This document shows positions 8,309 to 16,970 of a DNA stretch of 64,000 bases, one piece after another (positions within the stretch are counted from its first letter, which is position 1; each line of letters opens with the position of its first letter). Under the pieces are notes generated by a model. The model saw only the letters and a list, made by a program, of their open reading frames with translations, was not told where the DNA came from and did not search any database. Origin of the DNA: Mesorhizobium sp. CU3 (GTDB lineage Bacteria > Pseudomonadota > Alphaproteobacteria > Rhizobiales > Rhizobiaceae); contig NZ_VFWX01000022.1 in assembly GCF_006442965.1 (NCBI RefSeq), forward strand, positions 60,905 through 124,904, written 5' to 3'. The position numbers and the translations under genes were made by a program.

Positions 8309-9298
8309 TCAGCTGTGTCCGACATAGTCCGGCACCAATTCGGCCTCGTCGCGGACGAGGCCGGCGGAGAGGCCGAAATGGCCGAAAAACGCCAGCGTGT
8401 AGAAGGCCAGGCCGACAAGCACCGAGAACGGGATCTGCCAGAACGGCATGCCCGTCGAGGGCGCATGGCCTGTCACGCGCCGGATCGTGCGCCACGACAT
8501 CGTTCCCCAACGCGTGAAGGACTTGACGATGCGCTGGGCGCGCCGGGGCGAATGGAGCTCGACATATTTGCGGTCGGCATCTCTGCCGGTCACCAGCGCG
8601 CGCCAGTAGAAGAACCGCCAGCCGCGCGGGGAATAGTGGTAGACGCGGGCGTCGGCATTGACGATCGCGTGGCCTTCGCGCCAAAGCTGATGCATCAGCA
8701 GCGTGCAGGAAACCTTGAAGCCCTTGTGCTGTGGAAAGGGATGGCCGGCGATCCAGTCGCGGCGGAAGGCCACGTTGTTGGCGTTGATCGCCCGCTTCGC
8801 GGCGAAGCGCTCATCGCCCTGGGCCATCGGGAAGAACCATATCAAAGCGAAGGTTCTGGAGAAGAAATCGTCGTGTGAAAGATAGGTGTGCCCGTTCACG
8901 CAGACGGTGCCGGCCTGTTGAAACGGCTTAAGCAGGCTGGAGAGCCAGCCCGGCTCGGGAACCGTATCGGAATCCATATAGACGACGACGTCGCCTTCGG
9001 TCAGCGCGATGCCGTTGTTCTTGAGGTCGTAGTAGCGGCCGCCGGGGCAAGCGGCGAAGACGAGGTCGGCAAGCTTCGCCAAATCAGGCGCTTCGGCATC
9101 GATATTGTCCTGCAGCGCGGTTGCGTCCACCGCCGGCCCGCTGTGTGAGACGACGACTTTGGGCTTCGAAAAACCGGTCGCCGAGACGGCGGCGATCTCC
9201 CGCGCCAGGGCCTTCAGCCCGACGCCGATCTCGTCCCAGTCGATGGATTTGGCATTCTCCATCTCTACGACGATAGAATAGGTGGGACGTTCTGCCAT
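8309..9298 (-). CDS. Family 2 glycosyltransferase with C-terminal membrane segment
   Basis: A 329-residue GT-A glycosyltransferase-like protein. The acidic metal motif appears as VVVYMDSDTVPEPGWL at about residues 104-119, and the family-typical NNVAFRRDW acceptor-side block follows. Residues about 285-310 (FWQIPFSVLVGLAFYTLAFFGHFG) are hydrophobic and suggest membrane attachment. The extreme N-terminus (TYSIVVEMENA) replaces the usual SVVIPTYN with a variant. The acceptor is unknown. It lies upstream of a sulfotransferase on the same strand, so both may act on surface glycans. Confidence 0.83.
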   Translation of the reverse strand: MAERPTYSIVVEMENAKSIDWDEIGVGLKALAREIAAVSATGFSKPKVVVSHSGPAVDATALQDNIDAEAPDLAKLADLVFAACPGGRYYDLKNNGIALTEGDVVVYMDSDTVPEPGWLSSLLKPFQQAGTVCVNGHTYLSHDDFFSRTFALIWFFPMAQGDERFAAKRAINANNVAFRRDWIAGHPFPQHKGFKVSCTLLMHQLWREGHAIVNADARVYHYSPRGWRFFYWRALVTGRDADRKYVELHSPRRAQRIVKSFTRWGTMSWRTIRRVTGHAPSTGMPFWQIPFSVLVGLAFYTLAFFGHFGLSAGLVRDEAELVPDYVGHS

Positions 9299-9395
9299 CG
9301 CGACACAGCCAGTTAATCAACTCGTGGCTATCGCCGTAACAGCATGCTGTCAAACGATCGAGATGCTTTTCTGCACTACGAATTTGTTAGGTGGA

Positions 9396-10142
9396 CTATT
9401 TAATCGTTCGGTATCGGAAGCTGGACGGGTCGGCATATTCGGACAGGAAACGCTTTCGCCATTCTTCATTGAGCGCATCGCGCTGGATTTCCAGGCCCGA
9501 CCGAAGGTTGGTCTCCCAGTTGGGCTCCACATCCACCAACTGGGCGACTTTCGTCAGGCTTCCTGCAGGATCGCGCTGAATCTGCTCGTAGGTCAGGGGC
9601 AGGAAGGACAGGCCATTCTTCGCGAACCAGCCATCCCACGCCAGATTCTCCGCCAAGATCTTTTCCAGACACTCTGCGATTGCCTGGCCATTGTAGCGTG
9701 GTGGCGCATGACCGATCTCTGTGGATCGGAATTCGCGGGTTTGACGCGCACGTGCCCATGAGATCGCCTGGCCGAGCAGATCGTCACGGGTCAAGCGCAC
9801 ATAGTTCGGCTTTGGAAGGCTGGCAGGCAGGTTCACCTTCTTGGCAAGTTGTGCGAACTGGCTCGCAAAGAGCTTGATTGCGTAGATCCCGGTGGAGGAC
9901 CGCCCCTCCGTCAGCGCGCGCAGAAGCTGCGCGCGGGGGTCTCGCGGGTAATCCGGCCGTTCCAGCAGACGTCGCCCGCCAAACCATTCCAGCGGATGGC
10001 CCAGCCCGGCGGAAGCCATCAATCCTGCAAGATGATTGCTGCCGCTGCGTGGCGATGTGCACACGACAATTCCCGCCCGTATTTCGGACAGGGTGTTCCG
10101 CGGGATTTCAATGACTGCTGGTGGTCGACGAAAGAGATGCAT
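9396..10142 (-). CDS. Stf0-like sulfotransferase
   Basis: A 248-residue sulfotransferase. The PAPS 5'-phosphosulfate loop is CTSPRSGSNHLAGLM at about residues 27-41, and the GIYAIKLF strand and the YVRLTRDDLLGQAISW helix (3'-phosphate side) match the Stf0 family, which sulfates carbohydrates with PAPS. The start ATG is only five bases after the metW stop, so it is the probable third gene of the metX-metW operon. Longer frames upstream are the metW shadow. A sugar acceptor on surface polysaccharide or glycolipid is inference. Confidence 0.8.
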   Translation of the reverse strand: MHLFRRPPAVIEIPRNTLSEIRAGIVVCTSPRSGSNHLAGLMASAGLGHPLEWFGGRRLLERPDYPRDPRAQLLRALTEGRSSTGIYAIKLFASQFAQLAKKVNLPASLPKPNYVRLTRDDLLGQAISWARARQTREFRSTEIGHAPPRYNGQAIAECLEKILAENLAWDGWFAKNGLSFLPLTYEQIQRDPAGSLTKVAQLVDVEPNWETNLRSGLEIQRDALNEEWRKRFLSEYADPSSFRYRTIK

Positions 10143-10147
10143 TTGCT

Positions 10148-10762
10148 TCAACGCTTCAGCAAAAACACCGCCTGCTGGCCGAAGAAGTTCCAGAACCACC
10201 AGGGCATCGACAGGCCGATCTTCTGCCCGTTGGCGTCGAGCGCGGTCGCCTTCTCGACGGTCGCGCCGAGCTCCTCGCACAGATTGACGAAGTCGCGAAT
10301 GGTGCAGAAGTGGATGTTGGGCGTGTCGTACCAGGAATAGGGCAGGTCCTTGGTGACCGGCATCCGCCCTTTGACGAACAACGACAGGCGCACGCGCCAG
10401 TGGCCGAAATTGGGGAAGGAGACGATGGCGCGGTTGCCGATCCTGAGCAATTCGTCGAGCACGACCTTCGGGTTGCGGGTCGCCTGCATGGTCTGCGACA
10501 GAACGACGAAATCAAAACCCTTGTCGGGATAGAATTTGAGGTCGGTGTCGGCATCGCCCTGGATGACGGAAAGGCCGCGCGCCACGCATTCGTTGACGCC
10601 GCGCTGCGACAGTTCAAGGCCGCGGCCGTCGATATGCTTGGTTTCCTGCAGAAGCTCCAGGAGCACGCCGTCGCCCGAACCGACGTCGAGCACGCGCGCG
10701 TTCGGCGGGATGAGGTCGGTGACGACGTCGAGGTCGACACGCTGGGCGCGGTTGACGCTCAT
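10148..10762 (-). CDS. metW: Methionine biosynthesis protein MetW
   Basis: A 204-residue MetW protein. It has a methyltransferase-like fold with motif I ARVLDVGSGDGVLLELL near residues 21-37 and the family blocks GLELSQRGVNECVARGLSV, QGDADTDL and FVVLSQTMQATRNP. MetW is required with MetX for methionine synthesis and in some bacteria forms a complex that activates MetX as a homoserine succinyltransferase. The start at ATG 10762 gives the normal family length. It follows metX by 34 bp and precedes the sulfotransferase by five. Confidence 0.95.
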   Translation of the reverse strand: MSVNRAQRVDLDVVTDLIPPNARVLDVGSGDGVLLELLQETKHIDGRGLELSQRGVNECVARGLSVIQGDADTDLKFYPDKGFDFVVLSQTMQATRNPKVVLDELLRIGNRAIVSFPNFGHWRVRLSLFVKGRMPVTKDLPYSWYDTPNIHFCTIRDFVNLCEELGATVEKATALDANGQKIGLSMPWWFWNFFGQQAVFLLKR

Positions 10763-10796
10763 GGCAACACCGTCCGGTCCTGAGATTGCTTTTTGC

Positions 10797-11966
10797 TCAT
10801 GCGCCGAGCCCTCTCGCTCGCGCGGCCGAGCCGATGAAGCCGTTGATGGCCGCGAACAGTTCCGGCTCGTCGAGCAGGAAGGCATCGTGGCCGCGGTCGG
10901 TCTCGATCTCGACGAAGGAGACGGATGCGCCGGCAGCATTCAACGCATGCACGATCGAGCGGCTCTCCTCGGTCGGGAACAGCCAGTCGCTGGTGAAGGA
11001 GACCAGGCAGAAGCGCGTCTTGGTGCCGGCGAAGGCATCGGCCAATCGCCCGCCATGGTCGGCGGCAAGGTCGAAATAATCCATGGCGCGGGTCAGGTAG
11101 AGATAGGAATTGGCGTCGAAGCGGTCGACGAAAGTCATGCCCTGGTGGCGCAGATAGCTTTCGATCTGGAAATCGGCGTCGAAGCCGAAGGTGAGCGCCT
11201 CGCGGTCCTGCAGATTGCGGCCGAATTTGCGGTGGAGCGCGGCTTCCGACAGGTAAGTGATGTGGGCGGCCATGCGGGCGACGGCCAGCCCCTTTTCCGG
11301 GCGCTTGCCGAAATCGAGATACTTGCCGCCATGCCAGTCGGGATCGGCCATCACCGCCTGCCGCCCGACCTCATGGAAGGCGATGTTCTGCGAGGAATGG
11401 CGCGCGCCGGTGGCGATCGGCAGCGCGCAGAAGACGCGCTCCGAATGGCTGGCGGCCCATTCCAGCACCTGCATGCCGCCCATCGAGCCGCCGAGCACGC
11501 AAAACAGCTGGTCAATGCCGAAATGGTCGACCAGCATAGCCTGCGCGCGCACCATGTCGCGGATGGTGATGACCGGCAGTTCCAGCCCATAGGGCTTGCC
11601 GGTTGCCGGATTGGTCGAGGCGGGACCGGTCGAGCCGAGGCAGCCGCCGATGACGTTGGCGCAGATGACGAAGAAGCGGTTGGTGTCGATGATCTTGCCG
11701 GGGCCGATCAGCACCTCCCACCAGCCCGGCTTGCCGGTCACCGGATTGGTGTTGGCAACATGCTGGTCGCCGGTCAGCGCATGGCAGACGAGAATGGCGT
11801 TGGAACGCGCGGCGTTGAGCGCGCCATAGGTCTGGTAGGCGATCTGGAAGGGCGAGAGCAGCGTGCCGGCGTCGAGCTTCAGCGGCTTGTCGGGGCCGAA
11901 CTGCAGCACCGGGCTCGACGGATGGTCGGCCTCGTCCTTGGTTCTTGCAGCGCGCTGAGCGGCCAT
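10797..11966 (-). CDS. metX: Homoserine O-acyltransferase MetX
   Basis: A 389-residue alpha/beta-hydrolase enzyme that acylates homoserine (acetyl or succinyl), the committed step of methionine synthesis. The nucleophile elbow is GGSMGGMQVLEW, with the downstream SDWLFP aspartate and GHDAFLL histidine completing the triad. The AVICHALTGDQH-type oxyanion region is present as ILVCHALTGDQH. GAGGAC lies at suitable distance before ATG 11966; ATG 11978 is an in-frame alternative. Expression is predicted to be controlled by the SAM-II riboswitch and terminator just upstream. Confidence 0.95.
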   Translation of the reverse strand: MAAQRAARTKDEADHPSSPVLQFGPDKPLKLDAGTLLSPFQIAYQTYGALNAARSNAILVCHALTGDQHVANTNPVTGKPGWWEVLIGPGKIIDTNRFFVICANVIGGCLGSTGPASTNPATGKPYGLELPVITIRDMVRAQAMLVDHFGIDQLFCVLGGSMGGMQVLEWAASHSERVFCALPIATGARHSSQNIAFHEVGRQAVMADPDWHGGKYLDFGKRPEKGLAVARMAAHITYLSEAALHRKFGRNLQDREALTFGFDADFQIESYLRHQGMTFVDRFDANSYLYLTRAMDYFDLAADHGGRLADAFAGTKTRFCLVSFTSDWLFPTEESRSIVHALNAAGASVSFVEIETDRGHDAFLLDEPELFAAINGFIGSAARARGLGA

Positions 11967-12029
11967 GTCCGTCCTCATCCTGTCCCACATCGGTTTGCCT
12001 GATGTGGTGTCCGGCCGGCCGCGGACAAC

Positions 12030-12061
12030 AAAAAACCGGCATTGCCGTCGCAAAGCCGGTT
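12030..12061 (-). terminator. Rho-independent terminator in the metX leader (riboswitch expression platform)
   Basis: On the minus strand a seven-base stem AACCGGC/GCCGGTT (12061-12055 and 12040-12034) encloses a 14-base loop and runs straight into a T tract. It lies between the SAM-II aptamer and the metX start, the position expected of an expression platform. The 3' arm sequence GCCGGT also occurs inside the aptamer (12112-12117), so a competing antiterminator pairing with the 5' arm is possible. Confidence 0.85.
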
Positions 12062-12077
12062 ACAGGTTGCAAACGGC

Positions 12078-12130
12078 CCTTTAGCGAGTTGTTTAACGTG
12101 GCTGCAAGCCGACCGGCCAAATCACCACGG
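12078..12130 (-). promoter_or_regulatory. SAM-II riboswitch aptamer upstream of metX
   Basis: Read leftward, the segment begins CGTGGTGATTTGGCC, continues GCTTGCAGCCACG and ends GTTAAACAACTCGCTAAAGG, which matches the compact alphaproteobacterial SAM-II (metA motif) layout. A CGTGG/CCACG stem is visible, followed by the A-rich strand and the GCTAAAGG pseudoknot end. SAM-II aptamers bind S-adenosylmethionine and repress methionine genes. The identification is by eye from the known consensus; a covariance-model hit was not run. Confidence 0.9.
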
Positions 12131-12270
12131 GAGTCTGGCTGCTCTTCTAGGACCAGCGCGGCACTTCGTCAACGGCAGGCATCCATAGCGCAAGCGCTGG
12201 CACTCGACATTCCGGGCCATGGCTTGTATTTCCGCTGCGGCCTTGAAGGCCTTCTCGACGGATTTTTGAC

Positions 12271-13374
12271 ATGAAGCAGGATCAGCCGCGTCCGACGCCC
12301 CGCGCGGGCATCATGGACATCGAAGCCTATGTGCCGGGCAAGAGCACGGCGCCGGCCGGCGTGACGAAAGTCTACAAGCTGTCGTCGAACGAGAATCCGC
12401 TCGGACCGTCGCCGAAGGCGATCGAGGCCGCGCGGGACGTTGCCGCCAAGCTCGATGTCTATCCCGACGGCACCGCCCGCCGGCTGCGCGAAGCGATCGC
12501 CGAGGCGCATGGGCTGAACCCGGCAAACATCATCTGCTCCAACGGCTCCGACGAGATCCTGGGCTTGCTGGCGCAGACCTACCTCGCGCCCGGCGACGAG
12601 GCGGTGTTCACCGAGCACGCCTTCATGGTCTACAAGATCTATATCCAGGCGGCCGGGGCCAGGCCGGTGGCGGTCAAGGAAACCGAGGAACGCGCCGATG
12701 TCGATGCGATCCTTGCGGCCGTGACGCCCGCAACGCGCATCGTCTTCCTCGCCAACCCGAACAATCCGACCGGCACCTACTTGCCGTTCAGCGAGGTGCG
12801 CCGCCTGCATGCCGGCCTGCCGAAGAACGTGCTTCTGGTGCTCGACGCGGCTTACGCCGAATATGTGCGCCGCAACGATTACGAAGCCGGCATCGAGCTT
12901 GCCGGCAGCGCCGACAACGTGGTGATGACGCGCACCTTCTCCAAGCTCGGCCTGGGCGGCGCCCGCATCGGCTGGATGTACGGGCCGGCGCATATCGTCG
13001 ATGCCATCAACCGGGTGCGCGGTCCCTTCAACGTCAATGCCACGGCCATCGAGGCCGGTATCGCTTCGATCCGCGACCGCGCCCATATCGAGCGCAGCGC
13101 GCTGCACAACGAGACATGGCTGGCCTGGCTCAGCGAGCAGATGATCGGGCTCGGGCTGCGCGTGACACCGAGCGTCGGCAATTTCCTCTTGATCCATTTC
13201 CCAGACGACAAGAAGCATTCGGCAGCGGCCGCCGACGACTATCTCAGCCAGCGCGGCTATATCCTGCGCCGCGTGACCGGCTATGGTTTTCCGAACGCGT
13301 TGCGCATGAGCGTCGGCACCGAAGAGGCCAATCGCGGCGTCGTCGAGGCGTTGACGACCTTCCTGAAAAGCTAG
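12271..13374 (+). CDS. hisC: Histidinol-phosphate (aromatic) aminotransferase
   Basis: A 367-residue fold-type I PLP aminotransferase of the HisC family. Visible landmarks are KLSSNENPLGPSP near residues 31-43, DLICSNGSDE-type INIICSNGSDEILGL, the FLANPNNPTGTYLP substrate loop, DAAYAEYV, and the PLP lysine in TRTFSKLGLGGARIGW. It transfers an amino group between glutamate and imidazole-acetol phosphate. Located seven bases before tyrC, it may chiefly supply aromatic amino-acid transamination, a recognised use of alphaproteobacterial HisC copies. It is divergent from metX. Confidence 0.93.
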   Translation: MKQDQPRPTPRAGIMDIEAYVPGKSTAPAGVTKVYKLSSNENPLGPSPKAIEAARDVAAKLDVYPDGTARRLREAIAEAHGLNPANIICSNGSDEILGLLAQTYLAPGDEAVFTEHAFMVYKIYIQAAGARPVAVKETEERADVDAILAAVTPATRIVFLANPNNPTGTYLPFSEVRRLHAGLPKNVLLVLDAAYAEYVRRNDYEAGIELAGSADNVVMTRTFSKLGLGGARIGWMYGPAHIVDAINRVRGPFNVNATAIEAGIASIRDRAHIERSALHNETWLAWLSEQMIGLGLRVTPSVGNFLLIHFPDDKKHSAAAADDYLSQRGYILRRVTGYGFPNALRMSVGTEEANRGVVEALTTFLKS

Positions 13375-13380
13375 AACACC

Positions 13381-14316
13381 ATGGCATCACCGATGTTCGA
13401 AAAGATAGCGCTGGTCGGTATCGGCCTGATCGGCTCGTCGTTGGCTCGCGTCATCCGCCGCGAGGGCTTGGCCAGGCACATCGCGATCGCGACGCGCAGC
13501 TCCTCGACGCTGAAGCGCGCCGAGGAGCTCGGCCTCGGCGATTCCTACACGACCGATGCCGGCGAAGCGGCGCGCGACGCCGATCTCATTATCGTCTCGG
13601 TGCCGGTGGGCTCGTCCGGCGAGGTCGCCGCCGAGATCGCGCCGGCGCTGAAGAAGGGCGCCATCCTCACCGATGTCGGCTCGACCAAGGCCTCCGTTAT
13701 CGCGCAGATTGAGCCGCATGTGCCCGAAGGCGTGCATTTCATCCCCGGGCATCCGCTGGCCGGCACGGAAAAGTCCGGTCCGGACGCCGGTTTCGCCGAC
13801 CTCTTCGACAATCGCTGGTGCATATTCACGCCGCTGCCGGGCACCGATGCAGCGGCGCTCGAGACTCTTTCGGAATTCTGGCGGCGCTGCGGCTCCAACA
13901 TCGACACGATGGACCCGCAGCATCACGACATGACGCTGGCGATCGTCTCGCATCTACCGCATATCATAGCCTACAACATCGTCGGCACGGCCGACGATTT
14001 GGAAGCGGTGACCAAGAGCGAAGTCATCAAGTATTCGGCTTCCGGTTTCCGCGATTTCACCCGTCTTGCCGCCTCCGACCCAACTATGTGGCGGGATGTG
14101 TGCCTGCACAACAAGGACGCGATCCTGGAGATGCTGGCGCGGTTCTCGGAGGATCTGGCCTCGCTGCAGCGGGCGATCCGCTGGGGCGACGGCGAGAAGC
14201 TGTTCGACCTCTTCACCCGCACGCGGGCGATCCGCCGTTCGATCATCCAAGCAGGGCAGGATATCGACACCCCAGACTTCGGCCGGCAGGCCATCGAACA
14301 TCCCGCTAAATCGTAA
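13381..14316 (+). CDS. tyrC: Prephenate/arogenate dehydrogenase family protein
   Basis: A 311-residue NAD(P)-dependent dehydrogenase of tyrosine synthesis. The Rossmann motif VGIGLIGSSLARVIRREG lies near residues 12-29. SVPVGSSGEV, LTDVGSTKASV, the substrate-binding histidines in FIPGHPLAGTEKSGP and HHDMTLAIVSHLPHIIAY are all diagnostic. It oxidatively decarboxylates prephenate or arogenate; whether it prefers prephenate (TyrA) or arogenate (TyrC) cannot be read reliably. It follows hisC by seven bases as a two-gene aromatic unit and converges on the PfkB kinase. Confidence 0.92.
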   Translation: MASPMFEKIALVGIGLIGSSLARVIRREGLARHIAIATRSSSTLKRAEELGLGDSYTTDAGEAARDADLIIVSVPVGSSGEVAAEIAPALKKGAILTDVGSTKASVIAQIEPHVPEGVHFIPGHPLAGTEKSGPDAGFADLFDNRWCIFTPLPGTDAAALETLSEFWRRCGSNIDTMDPQHHDMTLAIVSHLPHIIAYNIVGTADDLEAVTKSEVIKYSASGFRDFTRLAASDPTMWRDVCLHNKDAILEMLARFSEDLASLQRAIRWGDGEKLFDLFTRTRAIRRSIIQAGQDIDTPDFGRQAIEHPAKS

Positions 14317-14331
14317 GCGGATTCCTCAGCG

Positions 14332-15261
14332 TTATTGTCGTGGCGGCCAGTGATCTGCCATCATGGCCAGAGTTTCGGCGCGATCTGGCGCTCCCAACCG
14401 GCCGCCGAAGCGCAGGCATTTGAGCGCTGCGGCGGCGCTGGCGAAGCGCAGGGCTTCCTCCATGGGCATGGCCTCGGCGAGGCCGACGGCGAAGGCGCCG
14501 TGGAAGACGTCGCCGGCGGCAAGCGTGTCCACCGCCTTGACCTTCGGCGCCTCGACATGGCGCACGCGCCCGGTCGCCCGGTCATGCCACCAAGTGCCGG
14601 CCGCGCCGCCGGTGACTGCGACGAAGGCGTCGGTGCGCGAGGCGAGGTCGGCGCAGGCGCTCTCGGGATCCGGCGCGTGGCCGCAGACGATGCGGGCCGC
14701 CGGCTCCGAGGCGACGATATGCGAAGCCAGGGGCAGCAGGCGTTCCAGCACCTCGACCGGTGCGGTGTCGGCATCCAGGATCGCCGGGTGGCCGGCATTG
14801 CGCGCGGCGGTCAAGGCAAGTGCCGCCGCGCCCGGCCAGCGGACGTCGACCAGCACGGCATCGAAGGCGGAAAGATCGGCAAGCGGCAGCTCTTCGGGAT
14901 CGGCTTGCGCCTTTTTGTCGTAGAAGGGCACTATGACGCGCTCGCCATGCGCGTCGATCAGTATGGCGGCGAGCGCCGAGCGCGCGCCGGCGACGCGGCG
15001 GATCAGGCTGCAGTCGACGCCCTCGGCCTCGATGTCGGCAATCAACTGGTCGCCGACCGGATCGTCGCCGGCGCTCGCCCAAAGCGAGACTGCGGCGCCG
15101 AGGCGATGCGCGGCGCAGGCGGCGCTTGTCGCCATGCCCGACGCGATCTGGACGCCGTCGCTGGCGATGAACTTGCCCTGATGCGTCGGCAAGGTCTCGA
15201 CGCGCAGGATCGTGTCGAGAGTGAAGGCGCCGACGCTGAGCAGTTTCACTGGCTCGGGCAT
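14332..15261 (-). CDS. PfkB-family carbohydrate kinase
   Basis: A 309-residue ribokinase-fold sugar kinase. The N-terminal glycine pair region is GKFIASDGVQIASGMATSAACAAHRLG, and the C-terminal catalytic signature is DTLAAGDVFHGAFAVGLAEA, where the second aspartate is the catalytic base. The substrate is unknown. A longer open frame extends upstream, but the ATG at 15261 gives the normal family length and sits eight bases after the stop of the DUF2125 gene, with which it probably forms an operon. Confidence 0.88.
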   Translation of the reverse strand: MPEPVKLLSVGAFTLDTILRVETLPTHQGKFIASDGVQIASGMATSAACAAHRLGAAVSLWASAGDDPVGDQLIADIEAEGVDCSLIRRVAGARSALAAILIDAHGERVIVPFYDKKAQADPEELPLADLSAFDAVLVDVRWPGAAALALTAARNAGHPAILDADTAPVEVLERLLPLASHIVASEPAARIVCGHAPDPESACADLASRTDAFVAVTGGAAGTWWHDRATGRVRHVEAPKVKAVDTLAAGDVFHGAFAVGLAEAMPMEEALRFASAAAALKCLRFGGRLGAPDRAETLAMMADHWPPRQ

Positions 15262-15269
15262 CTCTGGGC

Positions 15270-16268
15270 TCAGTCGACCGGTTTGATCTTGCCGAGCGGG
15301 ATGAAGCCCAGCGAGGCCTTGCCCTTGACGATCCTGAGCGGCATCGATGGCTCCTTGCCGAGCATGGCGATGGCGGCAAAGCCTTGCTCGATCTCGCTCT
15401 TGTGCTCCGGGATGGCGCCGCCAAGGATGGCCGCGACCGCCTTCGGGTCCTTGAGCCTGATCGTCAGATTGGCGTCGATCAGGCCCTCGGCATCGACGGA
15501 AGCCGGCCCGGACACCGTGATGCGCGCGGTGCCCGACGACAGGTCGAGCTTGGCGATGTCGATCGACTGGCCGCGTAGGCTCTTCGGCGGCGTCGCGATC
15601 AAGGCGACACCATTCTTCAGCGTCACCTCGCCGCTGCCGTCGAGCGCCGGCAGCACGCGCCCGCCGATGGCGTCCGCATTGATCTCCAGATCGCCGAAGC
15701 TGCCGATATATTTGATATCCCGGTCGACCGGCTGCAGCTCGCCGGCCGCCTTGCCGGCGCTGAACAATTGCACCGGGTCGGAATCGTCTTGCGGGTCGGT
15801 CTGGCCGTTCAGGCCGTCGGCTTTGAGCGAGACGCTTCTCGGCAATGGCCACCACACTTTGACGTTCGCGTGCAACTGGTCCCAGTCGATCCAGAGTGGC
15901 GGCATGCCGGGCGCCATCGTCCGCAGCGGGCCGCGCAGATCGGCTCCCGGCGACAAGGGAGCAGTGATGTCGGCGACGGCGTTGAGGCTGCCGGTGGAGG
16001 CGGCGACTTTGCGGGCGTCGTCCTCATAGGCGATGTTGTCGCAGGAGACCGTAAAGCTGATCGGATAGCCGCTGACGGTCAAATTGGCGCAGCCGGCGGC
16101 AATGCCCGTGCTGCCCAGTTGCGCTACGGCCTGGTCTGCTTCGGTCTTGAGCCGGTCGGCGAGATAGAACCAGCCGCCGCTGTAGAGCGCGAACAAGACG
16201 ACGACAAACGCGACAAGCCAGAACAGCCAGCGGCGGGATTTGGATGGTCGCTCGTCACTTGACGTCAT
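15270..16268 (-). CDS. DUF2125 domain protein (membrane-anchored)
   Basis: A 332-residue member of the DUF2125 family. It has a charged N-terminus, one membrane helix at about residues 13-34 (WLFWLVAFVVVLFALYSGGW), and a long periplasmic part rich in beta-strands. The family blocks ISFTVSCDNI, ADLRGPLRTMAPGMPPLW and LIDANLTIRLKD are evident. The function is unknown; repeated-beta architecture of this sort occurs in envelope lipid-transfer proteins, but that link is speculative. It is divergent from the ChaC-like gene and overlaps nothing. Confidence 0.87.
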   Translation of the reverse strand: MTSSDERPSKSRRWLFWLVAFVVVLFALYSGGWFYLADRLKTEADQAVAQLGSTGIAAGCANLTVSGYPISFTVSCDNIAYEDDARKVAASTGSLNAVADITAPLSPGADLRGPLRTMAPGMPPLWIDWDQLHANVKVWWPLPRSVSLKADGLNGQTDPQDDSDPVQLFSAGKAAGELQPVDRDIKYIGSFGDLEINADAIGGRVLPALDGSGEVTLKNGVALIATPPKSLRGQSIDIAKLDLSSGTARITVSGPASVDAEGLIDANLTIRLKDPKAVAAILGGAIPEHKSEIEQGFAAIAMLGKEPSMPLRIVKGKASLGFIPLGKIKPVD

Positions 16269-16392
16269 GCTGCGGCTCTCGTTAACCCCTCACGTGGCGA
16301 AGAGGCTGTTCATTGTCGCGCGCCACAAGCGGGAACAGAAGAAAAACCCGCCGGTGCGGCGTCGTCACTCGAAATGCAATCAGGCTGGCGAT

Positions 16393-16914
16393 ATGGGCGA
16401 TTTTTGGGTTTTTGGCTATGGGTCGCTGATCTGGCGGCCCGGGTTTGCCCATGTCGAGACACGCCGCGCCCGGCTTTACGGCTATCGTCGCTCGCTCTGC
16501 GTCTATTCCTTCGTGCATCGCGGCACGCGCGAGCGGCCGGGCCTGGTGCTCGGGCTGGACCGCGGTGGCTCCTGCATCGGGCTCGCCTACCGTGTCCCCA
16601 GCAATCTGCGTGACGAAGTTCTCACCTATCTGCGCGAGCGCGAACTGGTCACCAGCGTCTATCTCGAACGCATGCTCGGTGTCCGGCTGGATGGCGGTGA
16701 AGCGGTCGAGGCTGTGGTCTACATCGTCGACCGCAATCATGAGCAATATGCCGGCGCGCTCGATGCCGACGAGGCGGCAAAAGTGGTTCGCGGCGCCATC
16801 GGCCAATCCGGTAACAACGAGGATTATGTGCTGAGCACGCTCGAGCACCTCGACGCGCTCGGCATACGCGACCATTGGCTGGAGGAGGTCGGGCGCCAGG
16901 TCGCGCCTTCGTGA
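16393..16914 (+). CDS. ChaC-like gamma-glutamylcyclotransferase
   Basis: A 173-residue protein with the gamma-glutamylcyclotransferase fold. The signature FGYGSLIWRPGF is at residues 7-18, followed by RRSLCVYSFVHRGT, GLVLGLDRGGSC, GLAYRVP and the acidic LRERELVTSVYLER helix that contributes the catalytic glutamate. ChaC enzymes cleave glutathione to 5-oxoproline and Cys-Gly. The ATG at 16393 is chosen because the family signature begins right after it; upstream in-frame codons have no homology. A family A repeat follows. Confidence 0.9.
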   Translation: MGDFWVFGYGSLIWRPGFAHVETRRARLYGYRRSLCVYSFVHRGTRERPGLVLGLDRGGSCIGLAYRVPSNLRDEVLTYLRERELVTSVYLERMLGVRLDGGEAVEAVVYIVDRNHEQYAGALDADEAAKVVRGAIGQSGNNEDYVLSTLEHLDALGIRDHWLEEVGRQVAPS

Positions 16915-16970
16915 GGCGTATTCCGGCGAAAACGATTTTCGCCGCCAATGCTCTATCTCTTTGTTTTTAC

